A stretch of 64,000 bases of DNA from Ectopseudomonas toyotomiensis (GCF_900115695.1 NZ_FOXK01000009.1:232246-296245); one strand, 5' to 3'. Shown: positions 9,114-18,835, numbered from the stretch's first letter. Program-made: numbers and translations. The notes: a model not told the origin generated them from the sequence alone.

Positions 9114-10778
9114 ATGCGTGTTGCCACGAGCCTGTTGTCCGTCGCCTTGCTGGCCGCCGGGAATATCCTCACCAACTCGGCTCTGGCAGCCGTAGCGCCG
9201 GATGCTGGTCAGACCCAACAAAGTCTCGACCAGAAGCCTCTGCAGTTACCCAAGCGTCAATCCATAGACATCAATCTGCCCGACTCACCCGGTGATCAGG
9301 AGCAAAGCGCTGGGCCGAGCCTGCAAGTCACAGGTTTCGTCCTCGAGGGCAACAGCGCCATCCCCAATGAGCAACTGCTGACGCTGCTCGATGACCTGAA
9401 CAATCGCACCCTCACACTTGGCGATCTGCAGGGCGCCGCCAATCGCATCACCCGCTTCTACCGCGAACGCGGTTACCCGCTGGCACGCGCCTATCTGCCC
9501 GCCCAGGAGATCGATGGCGGCATGGTTCGGATCGCTGTGCTCGAAGGCCGCTACGGCCAGGTGCAGATCAACGACCAGGCCGGCCTGGGTGGCAGCGCCC
9601 TCGCGCCCCTGGCGGCACTGCAAGCCGGCGATGCGGTGCAGGCCAGGCCGCTCGAACGCAGCCTGTTGCTGCTGCAGGACACTCCCGGCGTCGAGGTGAA
9701 GTCCACCCTGCGCCCCGGCACCAGCACCGGCAGCACCGACCTGCTGGTGAATATCGAGCGCGCACCGCTGCTGTCCGGCTCCATCGACGCCGACAACTAC
9801 GGCAACCGCTTCACCGGTCAGTACCGCCTTGGCGGCACACTCAACATCAACAGTCCACTGGGACTGGGTGACCGTTTGACCCTGCGCGCCATGGGTTCGG
9901 ACGAAGAACAGAATTACGGCCGCATCGCCTATCAGCTACCTGTCGGCCCCTGGTCGACTCAGCTCGGCGTGGCCTATTCGGACATGGACTATGAGCTGGC
10001 CAAGGACTTCGAAGACCTCGATGCCCATGGCAATGCACGCATCGCCAGCGTCTTCGCCCTGCAACCACTGATGCGCTCGAGGGATTTCAACCTCTATGTG
10101 CAGGCCCAATTCGACGACAAGCGCCTGCAGGACGACATCGACCTGTTCGACCAGCAGAGCGAGAAACGCTCGCGCGTGGTCATCCTGACGCTCAACGGCA
10201 ACAGCCGTGACACCCTGCTCGGCGGTGGCATCAACAGCTTCGCCCTGGCCTGGAGCCAGGGCAGCCTGAACCTCGACGATGCCACTGCGCAGCGTATCGA
10301 CGACCTCACTGCCGGCACGGCCGGCCGCTTCCACAAGCTCAACCCCAGCCTGGTTCGCCTGCAACGCCTGAGCGAGCGCTTCAGCCTCTATTCCCAGCTG
10401 CAAGGCCAATGGGCCGACGGCAACCTCGACAGTTCGGAAAAGCTCTACCTGGGCGGCGCCTACGGTGTACGCGCCTACCCGCAGGGCGAAGCCTCCGGCG
10501 ACCAAGGCTGGCTGGCCAATCTCGAGCTGCGCTATGCGCTGACCGATGCCTGGCAGCTCAGCACCTTCGTCGACCATGGCCAGGTGCGCCTGAACAAGGA
10601 CAGCTGGGCCTCCGGCGAGAACCATCGCAGCCTTTCCGGTGCCGGCCTGGGCGCACGCTGGGCGGCCCACGGCTGGCAGGTCAGCGCCGTGACCGCGTGG
10701 AAACTGGGCAACAGCGAGCCGCAGAGCGATGTCGACCGCAGCCCGCGCGTATGGGCACAGGTGGTGCGCTTCTTCTAA
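9114..10778 (+). CDS. Two-partner secretion outer-membrane transporter (TpsB; ShlB/FhaC/HecB family)
   Basis: A 554-residue outer-membrane protein that exports the TpsA adhesin encoded next to it. Signal peptide about residues 1-26 (LLSVALLAAGNILTNSALA). A POTRA domain follows at about 70-150 (FVLEGNSAIPNEQLLTLLDD ... ITRFYRERGYPLARAYLPAQ). The TpsB beta-barrel fills the rest, with LGGTLNINSPLGLGDRLTLR at its start, the conserved LYLGGAYGVRAYPQGEASGD segment, and a terminal aromatic in ...VVRFF as expected for BAM recognition. AAGGAA precedes the ATG. The partner starts 77 bases downstream. Confidence 0.93.
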   Translation: MRVATSLLSVALLAAGNILTNSALAAVAPDAGQTQQSLDQKPLQLPKRQSIDINLPDSPGDQEQSAGPSLQVTGFVLEGNSAIPNEQLLTLLDDLNNRTLTLGDLQGAANRITRFYRERGYPLARAYLPAQEIDGGMVRIAVLEGRYGQVQINDQAGLGGSALAPLAALQAGDAVQARPLERSLLLLQDTPGVEVKSTLRPGTSTGSTDLLVNIERAPLLSGSIDADNYGNRFTGQYRLGGTLNINSPLGLGDRLTLRAMGSDEEQNYGRIAYQLPVGPWSTQLGVAYSDMDYELAKDFEDLDAHGNARIASVFALQPLMRSRDFNLYVQAQFDDKRLQDDIDLFDQQSEKRSRVVILTLNGNSRDTLLGGGINSFALAWSQGSLNLDDATAQRIDDLTAGTAGRFHKLNPSLVRLQRLSERFSLYSQLQGQWADGNLDSSEKLYLGGAYGVRAYPQGEASGDQGWLANLELRYALTDAWQLSTFVDHGQVRLNKDSWASGENHRSLSGAGLGARWAAHGWQVSAVTAWKLGNSEPQSDVDRSPRVWAQVVRFF

Positions 10779-10855
10779 CGCTGCAAACCCTTGATGGTTA
10801 CACCGCAGGCCGAAACGCAGCACTCCGCAGCCAGACGATTGATAAGGGGACATCC

Positions 10856-13800
10856 ATGAACCGCAGCTACGCTCTAATCTGGAACCACGCCCTGGGCGCC
10901 TGGGCCGTCGCCCATGAACACGCCCGCAAACGTGGCAAGGGCGCCGGTGCGGTATTGGCGACAAGCCTCGTACTGGCCGGCTCGACCTTCGCCGCCGACC
11001 TGCCCACTGGCGGTCAGGTGGTCTCCGGCAGCGGCAGCATCAGCCAGCCCAACGGCCAGCAGATGGTCATCGATCAAGCCAGCAACAAGCTGGCCATCGA
11101 CTGGCAGAGCTTCGACATCGGCAGCGGTAACAAGGTGACCTTCAACCAGCCCGGAACCGACTCGATCGCCCTGAACCGGGTGCTCGGCGCCGACGGCTCG
11201 AAGATTATGGGCCAGCTCGATGCCAATGGCCGGGTGTTCATCATCAATCCCAACGGCGTGCTCTTCGGCGCCGGGGCGCAGGTCAACGTCGGCGGTCTGG
11301 TGGCTTCCACCCTGGATCTGTCAGTGAGCGATTTCGAAGCGGGCAACTACGCCTTCAAGGGCAACGGCAGCAACGCTTCGGTCATCAACAATGGGCGCAT
11401 CAGCGCCGCCGATGGCGGCAGCGTCGCCCTGCTCGGCGGCACGGTCAGCAACAACGGCGTGATCGTCGCCAACCAGGGCACGGTGGCCCTGGCCGCTGGT
11501 AATTCGGTCACCCTCGACTTCGCGGGTGACGGCTTGCTCAGCGTACAGGTCGACGAGGCGGTGAAGGACGCGCTGGTGGAAAACCGTCAGTTGATCCAGG
11601 CCGACGGCGGCAACGTCATCCTCACCGCCAGCGCAGCCGATGCGCTGCTGCAGACGGTGGTCAACAACGAGGGCGTGATCCAGGCCCGCACCCTCGGCGA
11701 GAAGGAAGGCAGGATCGTCCTGCTCGGCGACTTCGACGGCGGCACAGTGCAGGTCGCCGGCACCCTGGATGCCAGCGCGGCGGATGGCGGCAATGGCGGT
11801 TTTATCGACACCAGCGGCGCCCATGTGCAGATCGCCGCGGGCACGACCGTCACCACCAAGGCCACGACCGGGCAAACCGGCACCTGGCTGATCGACCCGA
11901 CCGACTTTACCGTCAGCGCCGGCAGTGCCAGCCAGACCCCCAGCGGCATCGGTGCCAGCACCCTCAGCGCCAACCTGCAGAACACCAGCATCACGCTACA
12001 GACCGTGGCGGGAGGCAGCGAAAACGGCGACATCAACGTCAATGCTGCCGTGAGCTGGAGCGCAGATACCACGCTGACGCTCGATGCCCACGGCCGCATA
12101 AACGTCAACAAGGACATCACCGCCAGCGGCGACAATGCAGCGCTGGTGCTGGCCTACGGCAACGGTTACAGCCTGAACCAGGGCGCCCGCGTCACCCTCT
12201 CAGGAGGCAATGCCGGACTGAGTCTCGGCGGCGTCGACTACACCCTGATTCGCGACCTCAGCGCCCTGCAAGGCATTTCGGGAAACGGTCACTACGCGCT
12301 CGCCATCGACCTCGATGCCGCTGCGACCAGTACCTGGAACGCAGGAGCCGGCTTCGCTCCCATCGATGGCTTCAACGGCACCTTTGCCGGCCTCGGGCAC
12401 ACGGTTGACGGTCTCTTCATCTATCGCCCCAATAACGGGGTTATCGGTATGTTCGGCCTCACGGCAGCCACCATCCGCGACCTGACCCTCTCCAATGTTT
12501 CCATCACTGGCATTGGCACGGTAGGAGGCCTAGTGGCAAGGCTGAGCGGTGGCACCATGACCAATACCCATGTCACCGGCCAGGTATCCTCGCTGGGTGA
12601 TCAGGTCGGCGGCCTGGTGGGCCTGAACGATCAAGGCTTTGTTAGCCAGTCCTCCTCCACAGCGACGGTCAGCGGGGCGAGTGAGGTAGGCGGCTTGATC
12701 GGCCGTAATCGTGCGGCCTCGGTCACGGACGCCTATGCAACGGGAGCGGTAACCGGTACGGGTGATGCTATCGGCGGGCTGATCGGCAGCACCGTGCAGG
12801 GCACCACATTGACCAATACTTACGCCAGCGGCCGAGTGACCGGCACTGGCGGGCTGGTGGGGAACGTTGACGGCTCCGGCGCCACGGTCACCAACAGCTA
12901 CTGGGACATGGACTCCACCGGCCAAGCAAGCAGTGCAGCCGGCACTGGTATCGACTCCACCAACGCCCGCACCCAAGCCACCTACGCCGGCTTCGACTTC
13001 ACCAACACCTGGGTGATGTTCGAAGGCGATACACGACCCATGCTGCGCGGCGAGTACTCGACGACCCTGTTCACGCCCCACGCCCTGCAACTGATGGCGC
13101 TGGATCTGTCAGCCGACTATCGCCTGGGCACCGACCTGGATCTCGGTGCCGCGCTTGCAGCAGGCGGTAATGGCTACTACGGCGATGTATGGGGAGTGGC
13201 TGGGTTCAAACCAGTGGGCAACTCCAGCACCCCCTTTACCGGCTCGCTGGATGGTCAAGGCCACCTGATTCGCGACCTCAGGATAAATCGCGCAAACGAA
13301 AGCGAAGTGGCATTGATCGGGCAGACAGCCGCCGGGGCGCAGATTCACGACCTGGGACTGGTCGGTGGCAGCGTTCATGGCGGATTCAATGCTGCCAGCC
13401 TGGTAGGCATCAACTACGGCGGCATACTGAGCGACCTTCATACCAACGTCACCGTCAGCTCCACTGCACGCGGTGCTGGTGGCTTGGTGGCACGCAACCG
13501 GGACAACGGCATCATTCGCAACAGCTATGCCACTGGCGATGTAAGCGGCGCGGAGAACGTCGTAGGTGGGCTGACCGGAGAAAACTGGGGCCTGGTAGAA
13601 AATTCCTACGCCACGGGAAACATCAGCGGTGTCGTAATGACCGGCGGCCTGGTGGGTGCCAACACCGGCACCATCCGCAATGCCTATGCCACCGGTCAGG
13701 TACAAGGCACAGAGTATGTAGGTGGTTTGGCCGGTTATAACGGCAGCCTGATCGAATACACCTACGCCACTGGCAGCGTGACCGGGGTGACGTCCGTAGG

Positions 13801-14746
13801 GGGGTTGGTAGGCAATATAGCAACCGGACGCGTAGCGGACTCGTTCTGGAACACCGACACCTTCACCGGTCCCGGCGCGGGCAGCATTGGTGGTGTTGCG
13901 ACTGTGGAAAATCTACGCGGCCTGGATAGCACAGCGTTACGCGACGCCTCCAACTATGCCACCTGGAACCTGGCCACCAACGGCGGCAGTAATGCAGTCT
14001 GGAGGATCTATGAGGGGCATACTGCGCCACTGCTGCGCAGCTTCATGCAGAGCGTGACCGTCACGGCGACGGACATTGGCAATAAAACCTACGATGGCCA
14101 GAACAGCGGCACCAGCGGATACACAACGGACCTTGGCGATACCCTGAATGATGATCTACTGCTTGGTAGCCTGACCTACTCCAGCGCCTCGCAGAACGCT
14201 GGCAGCTACAGCACCACCGATGGTGGTCTCAGCCTGGACGGGCTGTATTCGGGTCAGCAGGGCTACGACATCAGCTACGCCGATACCACCCTGACCATCG
14301 ACAAGGCCGCGCTCGCCGTCACCGCCAACGACGCCAGCAAGACCTACGACGGCCTCGCCTTCAGCGGCGGCAATGGCGTCAGCTACAGCGGCTTCGTCAA
14401 TGGCGAGGATGCCAGCGTGCTCGGCGGCAATCTTACCTATGGTGGCAGTGCTCAGGGTGCAGTCAATAACGGCAGTTATGCTATCAGCGCCCATGGTCTG
14501 ACCTCTGGTAACTACGCCCTTACTTTCGTAGACGGCACCCTGACCATCAGCGGCCAATCCCAGGGCCAGCCGAGCAACCCGGCGGTAGAAATACCTCAGG
14601 CCTATAGCGATATTCTCGCCGCCACTCAAAGCGACCCGGATAGCGAGGCGAGTGCTCCGTCATTCAGCCCAGACGAACTCTATCGAATCGCCGATAGCGG
14701 CATCCGGCTACCGGAGGGCCTTGACGGCGCGTCGCGAGGCAATTGA
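10856..14746 (+). CDS. Filamentous-hemagglutinin-type TpsA adhesin with GLUG and MBG repeats
   Basis: A 1296-residue exoprotein secreted by the adjacent TpsB. It begins with an extended signal peptide (MNRSYALIWNHALGAWAVAH, ESPR type) and a hydrophobic core, with cleavage expected near residue 47. The TPS domain (about 48-300) contains the diagnostic IINPNGVLFG around residue 133. The middle (about 400-1060) is two tandem beta-helix modules rich in GLUG-type motifs (VGGLVG, SYATG). Two MBG/YDG domains (NKTYDG, SKTYDG) lie at about 1065-1235. No VENN motif or C-terminal toxin is seen, so a surface adhesin is more likely than a CDI toxin. The start at 10856 follows AAGGGG; a longer in-frame extension to 10409 overlaps tpsB and is rejected. 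Confidence 0.92.
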   Translation: MNRSYALIWNHALGAWAVAHEHARKRGKGAGAVLATSLVLAGSTFAADLPTGGQVVSGSGSISQPNGQQMVIDQASNKLAIDWQSFDIGSGNKVTFNQPGTDSIALNRVLGADGSKIMGQLDANGRVFIINPNGVLFGAGAQVNVGGLVASTLDLSVSDFEAGNYAFKGNGSNASVINNGRISAADGGSVALLGGTVSNNGVIVANQGTVALAAGNSVTLDFAGDGLLSVQVDEAVKDALVENRQLIQADGGNVILTASAADALLQTVVNNEGVIQARTLGEKEGRIVLLGDFDGGTVQVAGTLDASAADGGNGGFIDTSGAHVQIAAGTTVTTKATTGQTGTWLIDPTDFTVSAGSASQTPSGIGASTLSANLQNTSITLQTVAGGSENGDINVNAAVSWSADTTLTLDAHGRINVNKDITASGDNAALVLAYGNGYSLNQGARVTLSGGNAGLSLGGVDYTLIRDLSALQGISGNGHYALAIDLDAAATSTWNAGAGFAPIDGFNGTFAGLGHTVDGLFIYRPNNGVIGMFGLTAATIRDLTLSNVSITGIGTVGGLVARLSGGTMTNTHVTGQVSSLGDQVGGLVGLNDQGFVSQSSSTATVSGASEVGGLIGRNRAASVTDAYATGAVTGTGDAIGGLIGSTVQGTTLTNTYASGRVTGTGGLVGNVDGSGATVTNSYWDMDSTGQASSAAGTGIDSTNARTQATYAGFDFTNTWVMFEGDTRPMLRGEYSTTLFTPHALQLMALDLSADYRLGTDLDLGAALAAGGNGYYGDVWGVAGFKPVGNSSTPFTGSLDGQGHLIRDLRINRANESEVALIGQTAAGAQIHDLGLVGGSVHGGFNAASLVGINYGGILSDLHTNVTVSSTARGAGGLVARNRDNGIIRNSYATGDVSGAENVVGGLTGENWGLVENSYATGNISGVVMTGGLVGANTGTIRNAYATGQVQGTEYVGGLAGYNGSLIEYTYATGSVTGVTSVGGLVGNIATGRVADSFWNTDTFTGPGAGSIGGVATVENLRGLDSTALRDASNYATWNLATNGGSNAVWRIYEGHTAPLLRSFMQSVTVTATDIGNKTYDGQNSGTSGYTTDLGDTLNDDLLLGSLTYSSASQNAGSYSTTDGGLSLDGLYSGQQGYDISYADTTLTIDKAALAVTANDASKTYDGLAFSGGNGVSYSGFVNGEDASVLGGNLTYGGSAQGAVNNGSYAISAHGLTSGNYALTFVDGTLTISGQSQGQPSNPAVEIPQAYSDILAATQSDPDSEASAPSFSPDELYRIADSGIRLPEGLDGASRGN

Positions 14747-14993
14747 TCACTGCATCACCCCACCACCCCGAATCTGACGGATCACCAGCGATGGTGACCG
14801 TCAGCAGCCTTTCCCCTGGCGCCTACTGCGGCGTAGAATCGAGGTATTTCCCGCCAGGCATCCTCCGGCGGGCCTGTGAGCCCTGGCCGCGCGAACGGTG
14901 ATCCCGTCTCGTCATGCAGCCCACGACACGCGGTGACCTGCCGCCCACGACGCTCACCGCCTATATAACCGAATTAGCCGCAGGATCATCGTC
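14747..14993. other. Intergenic region between tpsA and ilvD
   Basis: About 250 non-coding bases. It holds a short hairpin at 14782-14797 (TCACCA, loop GCGA, TGGTGA) that could be a weak terminator for tpsA. It must also hold the ilvD promoter, which could not be assigned. Confidence 0.4.
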
Positions 14994-16832
14994 ATGCCTG
15001 ACTACCGCTCGAAGACCTCTACCCACGGCCGCAACATGGCCGGCGCCCGCGCCCTGTGGCGCGCCACCGGGATGAAGGACGAAGACTTCAAGAAACCGAT
15101 CATCGCCATCGCCAACTCCTTCACCCAGTTCGTGCCCGGCCACGTGCACCTGAAGGATCTGGGTCAACTGGTCGCCCGCGAGATCGAGAAGCACGGCGGC
15201 GTGGCCAAGGAATTCAACACCATCGCCGTCGACGACGGCATCGCCATGGGCCACGACGGCATGCTCTATTCGCTGCCGAGCCGCGAGATCATCGCCGACT
15301 CCGTGGAGTACATGGTCAACGCCCACTGCGCCGATGCCATCGTCTGCATCAGCAACTGCGACAAGATCACCCCCGGCATGCTGATGGCCGCCCTGCGCCT
15401 GAACATCCCGGTGGTGTTCGTTTCCGGCGGGCCGATGGAAGCCGGCAAGACCAAGCTGGCCAATCACGGCCTGGATCTGGTCGATGCCATGGTCATCGCT
15501 GCCGACTCCAGCGCCTCCGACGAGAAGGTCGCCGAGTACGAGCGCAGCGCCTGCCCGACCTGCGGCAGCTGCTCCGGCATGTTCACCGCCAACTCGATGA
15601 ACTGCCTGGTCGAAGCCCTGGGTCTGGCACTGCCAGGCAACGGTTCGACCCTGGCCACCCACAGCGATCGTGAACAACTGTTCCTGCGCGCCGGTCGCCT
15701 GGCCGTCGAACTCTGCCAACGCTACTACGGCGAAGGCGACGAGTCGGTACTGCCACGCAACGTCGCCAGCTTCAAGGCGTTCGAAAACGCCATGACGCTG
15801 GACATCGCCATGGGCGGTTCGACCAACACCATCCTGCACCTGCTGGCTGCAGCCCAGGAAGCGGAGATCGCCTTCGACCTGCGCGACATCGATCGACTGT
15901 CGCGCAAGGTGCCGCAGCTGTGCAAAGTCGCGCCGAACATCCAGAAGTACCACATGGAAGACGTGCATCGCGCTGGCGGCATCTTCTCCATCCTCGGCGA
16001 GCTGGCGCGTGGCGGCCTGCTGCACACCGAAGTGCCCACCGTGCACACGCCGAACATGGCCGAAGCCATCGCCCAGTGGGACATCACCCAGACCCAGGAC
16101 GAAGCGGTTCATCACTTCTTCAAGGCAGGCCCTGCTGGCATCCCCACCCAGACCGCGTTCAGTCAGAGCACCCGCTGGCCGAGTCTGGATGATGACCGCG
16201 AGAATGGTTGTATTCGTAGCGTCGAGCACGCTTATTCCCAAGAGGGTGGACTTGCGGTGCTGTACGGCAACATCGCCCTCGATGGCTGTGTGGTGAAGAC
16301 GGCCGGCGTCGATGAGTCGATCCACGTCTTCGAAGGCAACGCCAAGGTCTTCGAAAGCCAGGACAGCGCGGTCAAGGGCATCCTCGCCGACGAAGTGAAG
16401 GAAGGTGACATCGTCATCATCCGCTACGAAGGCCCGAAAGGCGGCCCGGGCATGCAGGAAATGCTCTATCCGACCAGCTACCTGAAGTCCAAGGGGCTGG
16501 GCAAGGCCTGCGCCCTGCTCACCGACGGTCGTTTCTCCGGTGGTACCAGCGGTCTGTCCATCGGTCACGCCTCGCCGGAAGCTGCAGCAGGCGGTGCCAT
16601 CGGCCTGGTCAACGATGGCGACAAAATCCTCATCGACATCCCCAACCGCAGCATCAACCTGCTGGTGAGCGATGAAGAACTGGCCGCCCGCCGCGCCGAG
16701 CAGGACAAGAAAGGCTGGAAGCCTGCCGCACCGCGCACCCGCAAGGTGACCACGGCACTCAAGGCCTATGCCCTGCTGGCCACCAGCGCCGACAAGGGCG
16801 CGGTGCGCAACAAGGCGATGCTGGACGGCTGA
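14994..16832 (+). CDS. ilvD: Dihydroxy-acid dehydratase (IlvD)
   Basis: Third enzyme of isoleucine/valine synthesis, dehydrating dihydroxy acids to 2-oxo acids with an iron-sulfur cluster. 612 residues, full family length. The cluster and catalytic regions are visible: CISNCDKITPGMLMAALRLN and CPTCGSCSGMFTANSMN. The C-terminal domain carries LTDGRFSGGTSGLSIGH. The start MPDYRSKTSTHGRNMAGAR matches the family N-terminus. It is a monocistronic plus-strand gene ended by a strong terminator. Threonine ammonia-lyase, the first isoleucine enzyme, is encoded at 31.4-33.0 kb. Confidence 0.97.
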   Translation: MPDYRSKTSTHGRNMAGARALWRATGMKDEDFKKPIIAIANSFTQFVPGHVHLKDLGQLVAREIEKHGGVAKEFNTIAVDDGIAMGHDGMLYSLPSREIIADSVEYMVNAHCADAIVCISNCDKITPGMLMAALRLNIPVVFVSGGPMEAGKTKLANHGLDLVDAMVIAADSSASDEKVAEYERSACPTCGSCSGMFTANSMNCLVEALGLALPGNGSTLATHSDREQLFLRAGRLAVELCQRYYGEGDESVLPRNVASFKAFENAMTLDIAMGGSTNTILHLLAAAQEAEIAFDLRDIDRLSRKVPQLCKVAPNIQKYHMEDVHRAGGIFSILGELARGGLLHTEVPTVHTPNMAEAIAQWDITQTQDEAVHHFFKAGPAGIPTQTAFSQSTRWPSLDDDRENGCIRSVEHAYSQEGGLAVLYGNIALDGCVVKTAGVDESIHVFEGNAKVFESQDSAVKGILADEVKEGDIVIIRYEGPKGGPGMQEMLYPTSYLKSKGLGKACALLTDGRFSGGTSGLSIGHASPEAAAGGAIGLVNDGDKILIDIPNRSINLLVSDEELAARRAEQDKKGWKPAAPRTRKVTTALKAYALLATSADKGAVRNKAMLDG

Positions 16833-16852
16833 TTCGTCAGCCCACACCAGAG

Positions 16853-16885
16853 AAAAGCCCGGCCTGGTTTGCCGGGCTTTTTGTT
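16853..16885 (+). terminator. Rho-independent terminator of ilvD
   Basis: AAAAGCCCGGC and GCCGGGCTTTTT form an 11-bp stem with a 7-base loop and a T run, 20 bases after the ilvD stop. This is a canonical intrinsic terminator, and the A/T flanks could let it act in both directions. Confidence 0.9.
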
Positions 16886-16955
16886 GACGGAAGGTTTTGC
16901 ATCCGACGCTGATCGCCAGCAAGCTGGCTCTTACATCCATGCTCAGGAGCCCATC

Positions 16956-17414
16956 ATGCGTATCGGCCTGATCGCTGACACCCACAATCTGCTGCGCCCC
17001 GAGGCGCTGGCAGCGCTGCAAGGCGTCGATCATCTGATCCATGCCGGTGATATCGGCGGGCCGCACATCCTGACCGAACTTGAGCGCGTCGCGCCGCTGT
17101 CGGTGGTACGCGGCAACAATGATCAGGACAGCTGGGCCGACGCCATCCCCGAGCGCCAGACGCTACGCTTCGGCGCCATCGCCCTGCATGTGCTGCACGA
17201 CCTCAAGCAGCTGGATATCGACCCGACTGAGCAAGGCATCGACGTGGTGATTGCCGGGCACTCGCATAAACCACAGCATGAAGAGCGCAACGGCGTGCTC
17301 TACCTCAACCCCGGCAGCGCCGGGCCACGGCGCTTCAAGCTGCCCGTCGGCGTGGGCATCCTGCATATCGACGACCAGACGGTCCGGGCCGAGCTGATCA
17401 CGCTACAGGCCTGA
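16956..17414 (+). CDS. YfcE/MJ0936-type metallophosphoesterase
   Basis: A 152-residue calcineurin-like phosphodiesterase of the YfcE/MJ0936 class. All metal-binding motifs are visible: GLIADTHNLLRPEA (DxH), HAGDIGG (GDxx), VVRGNNDQDSW (GNxD), VIAGHSHKPQ (GHxH) and LNPGSAGPRRF. The start was set at MRIGLIADTH, with AGGAG 8 bases upstream; an extension to 16869 would run back into the ilvD terminator. Proteins of this class cleave phosphodiesters in vitro; the physiological substrate is not known from sequence. Confidence 0.9.
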   Translation: MRIGLIADTHNLLRPEALAALQGVDHLIHAGDIGGPHILTELERVAPLSVVRGNNDQDSWADAIPERQTLRFGAIALHVLHDLKQLDIDPTEQGIDVVIAGHSHKPQHEERNGVLYLNPGSAGPRRFKLPVGVGILHIDDQTVRAELITLQA

Positions 17415-17455
17415 AGCCACCCTACGCGCTGGCCAATCGCGGTAAAGCGGCTCAC

Positions 17456-17518
17456 GTAGGGTGCGCCATGCGCACCGCGGCGACTGCGAAGGGCCCGGGT
17501 GCGCACGGCGCACCCTAC
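17456..17518. repeat. Interspersed inverted repeat (GTAGGGTGCGC type)
   Basis: Arms at 17456-17476 and 17498-17518 begin and end with GTAGGGTGCGC and GCGCACCCTAC, separated by a GC-rich centre. It is a typical non-coding Pseudomonas intergenic palindrome, lying between the phosphoesterase gene and gloA. Confidence 0.75.
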
Positions 17519-17587
17519 CCTTGAAAAACACCCTCAGCGAGTCCATCTAAGCTGGTACAGCCTTTTCCCCGCCTGATGGAGAACCCC

Positions 17588-18115
17588 ATGACCCTCGACG
17601 AGCTCAACGCCATTGCCGGCGTGACCGCCAAACCCGATGTCGCCACTGCCGACTTCGTCTACAACCACACCATGATCCGCGTGAAGGATCTGCAGAAATC
17701 CCTCGATTTCTACACCCGTGTGCTGGGCTTCACCCTGCTGGAGAAGAAGGACTTCCCCGATGCCGAGTTCAGCCTGTACTTCCTCGCGCTGATCAACGAC
17801 AAGTCGCAGATCCCGGCTGACCCGGCAGCTCGCCATCAGTGGCGCAAGTCGATCCCAGGCGTGTTGGAGCTGACCTACAACTACGGCACCGAGAAAGACC
17901 CGGAATTCTCCTACCACAGCGGCAACAGCGACCCACGTGGCTTCGGTCACCTGTGCGTGTCGGTGCCGGACATCAAGGCGGCCTGCCAGCGCTTCGAAGA
18001 CCTCGGTGTGGACTTCCAGAAACGCCTGACCGACGGCCGCATGCGCGACATCGCCTTCATCAAGGACCCGGACGGCTACTGGGTCGAGATCATCCAGTTC
18101 ACCGAAGTGATCTGA
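17588..18115 (+). CDS. gloA: Lactoylglutathione lyase (glyoxalase I)
   Basis: Converts the methylglyoxal-glutathione hemithioacetal to S-lactoylglutathione. 175 residues in a vicinal-oxygen-chelate fold: NHTMIRVKDLQKSLDFYTRV (first metal-binding His), LELTYNYGTE, GFGHLCVSVPDI (second His) and DPDGYWVEIIQ with the metal-binding Glu. At this length it is of the longer, eukaryote-like or Zn-dependent type also found in Pseudomonas. The ATG at 17588 was chosen because GGAGA lies 6-7 bases before it; the ATG at 17576 has no such site. Confidence 0.94.
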   Translation: MTLDELNAIAGVTAKPDVATADFVYNHTMIRVKDLQKSLDFYTRVLGFTLLEKKDFPDAEFSLYFLALINDKSQIPADPAARHQWRKSIPGVLELTYNYGTEKDPEFSYHSGNSDPRGFGHLCVSVPDIKAACQRFEDLGVDFQKRLTDGRMRDIAFIKDPDGYWVEIIQFTEVI

Positions 18116-18140
18116 TTCTCGCGTCCGCGACAAACGAAAC

Positions 18141-18176
18141 AACGAGGGGCTGCCTCCAGCGAGGCAGCCCCTCGTT
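18141..18176. terminator. Bidirectional terminator between gloA and yitT-like gene
   Basis: A perfect 16-bp stem (AACGAGGGGCTGCCTC with GAGGCAGCCCCTCGTT, loop CAGC) lies between two convergent genes. It is long enough to stop transcription from both sides. Confidence 0.9.
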
Positions 18177-18187
18177 CGTTGCGGGGT

Positions 18188-18835
18188 TCAGCTGACGCCA
18201 ACGTAACGGTCCGCCCGGTGATTGATCGCCAGCACCAGATTGAGCATCACCGCCCCCAGCACCGAGAGCAGCACCTTGTCTGGCGACACGACGAAGATCG
18301 CCGCCAGCACGATGCTCGCATCGATGGCCATCTGCACGGTCCCCGCACGGAAACCGAAGCGCTCCTGCATGTACAGCGCGAGAATGTTCACCCCGCCCAG
18401 GCTGGCGCGGTGGCGGAACAGCATAAGCAAACCCAGCCCCATCGCAGCGCCACCGAACAGCGCGGCATACACGGCGCTTAGATGGGCGAAGGCGACCCAC
18501 TGCGGCGTCAGCTCGGCCAGTAGCGAAACCAGCATCACCGCGCAGCCCGTGCGCAAGGTGAAAGCCCAGCCCATGCGCCAGATGCCCAGCAGGTAGAACG
18601 GCAGGTTGACCAGGCAGAACACCAGACCGAACGACCAACCAGCCTGGTAGTTGGCCAGAAAGGCGATGCCGACGGTTCCCCCCGTCAACAACCCCGCATG
18701 GGCGTAGAAGGCGATGCCCAATGCCACCAGAGCGGTACCGAACAGCAGGGCCAGCGCATCTTCCCAGAGTGGATGGCGCACGAAGAGTGCAGCGACGGCG
18801 CTCGGGCGCTCGTCGACGGGTGATTGCTCAGTCAT
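18188..18835 (-). CDS. YitT family membrane protein
   Basis: A 215-residue inner-membrane protein with about five to six hydrophobic spans, for example ALALLFGTALVALGIAFYAH, FGLVFCLVNLPFYLLGIW and GGAAMGLGLLMLFRHRASLG. The GLLTGGTVGIAFL and ASLGGVNILALYMQERFGFR segments fit the YitT family, whose function is not established. The C-terminal cytoplasmic DUF2179 domain found in many YitT proteins is absent; this is the short form. The start at MTEQSPVDE was preferred over a Met 8 codons upstream. Confidence 0.8.
   Translation of the reverse strand: MTEQSPVDERPSAVAALFVRHPLWEDALALLFGTALVALGIAFYAHAGLLTGGTVGIAFLANYQAGWSFGLVFCLVNLPFYLLGIWRMGWAFTLRTGCAVMLVSLLAELTPQWVAFAHLSAVYAALFGGAAMGLGLLMLFRHRASLGGVNILALYMQERFGFRAGTVQMAIDASIVLAAIFVVSPDKVLLSVLGAVMLNLVLAINHRADRYVGVS

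Noticed and set aside
10409..10855. An upstream extension of the TpsA gene by 149 codons
   Set aside because: It overlaps the C-terminal barrel of TpsB in another frame. A proper ribosome site and extended signal peptide mark the true start at 10856.
10856..14746. TpsA as a contact-dependent inhibition (CDI) toxin
   Set aside because: No VENN motif, no toxin-like C-terminal domain and no small immunity gene downstream; the C-terminus ends in MBG domains and ilvD follows.
14961..17066. A 701-codon open frame on the minus strand across ilvD and the phosphoesterase gene
   Set aside because: It is the antisense shadow of well-conserved genes. The high third-position GC keeps the opposite frame open, and its sequence shows no family features.
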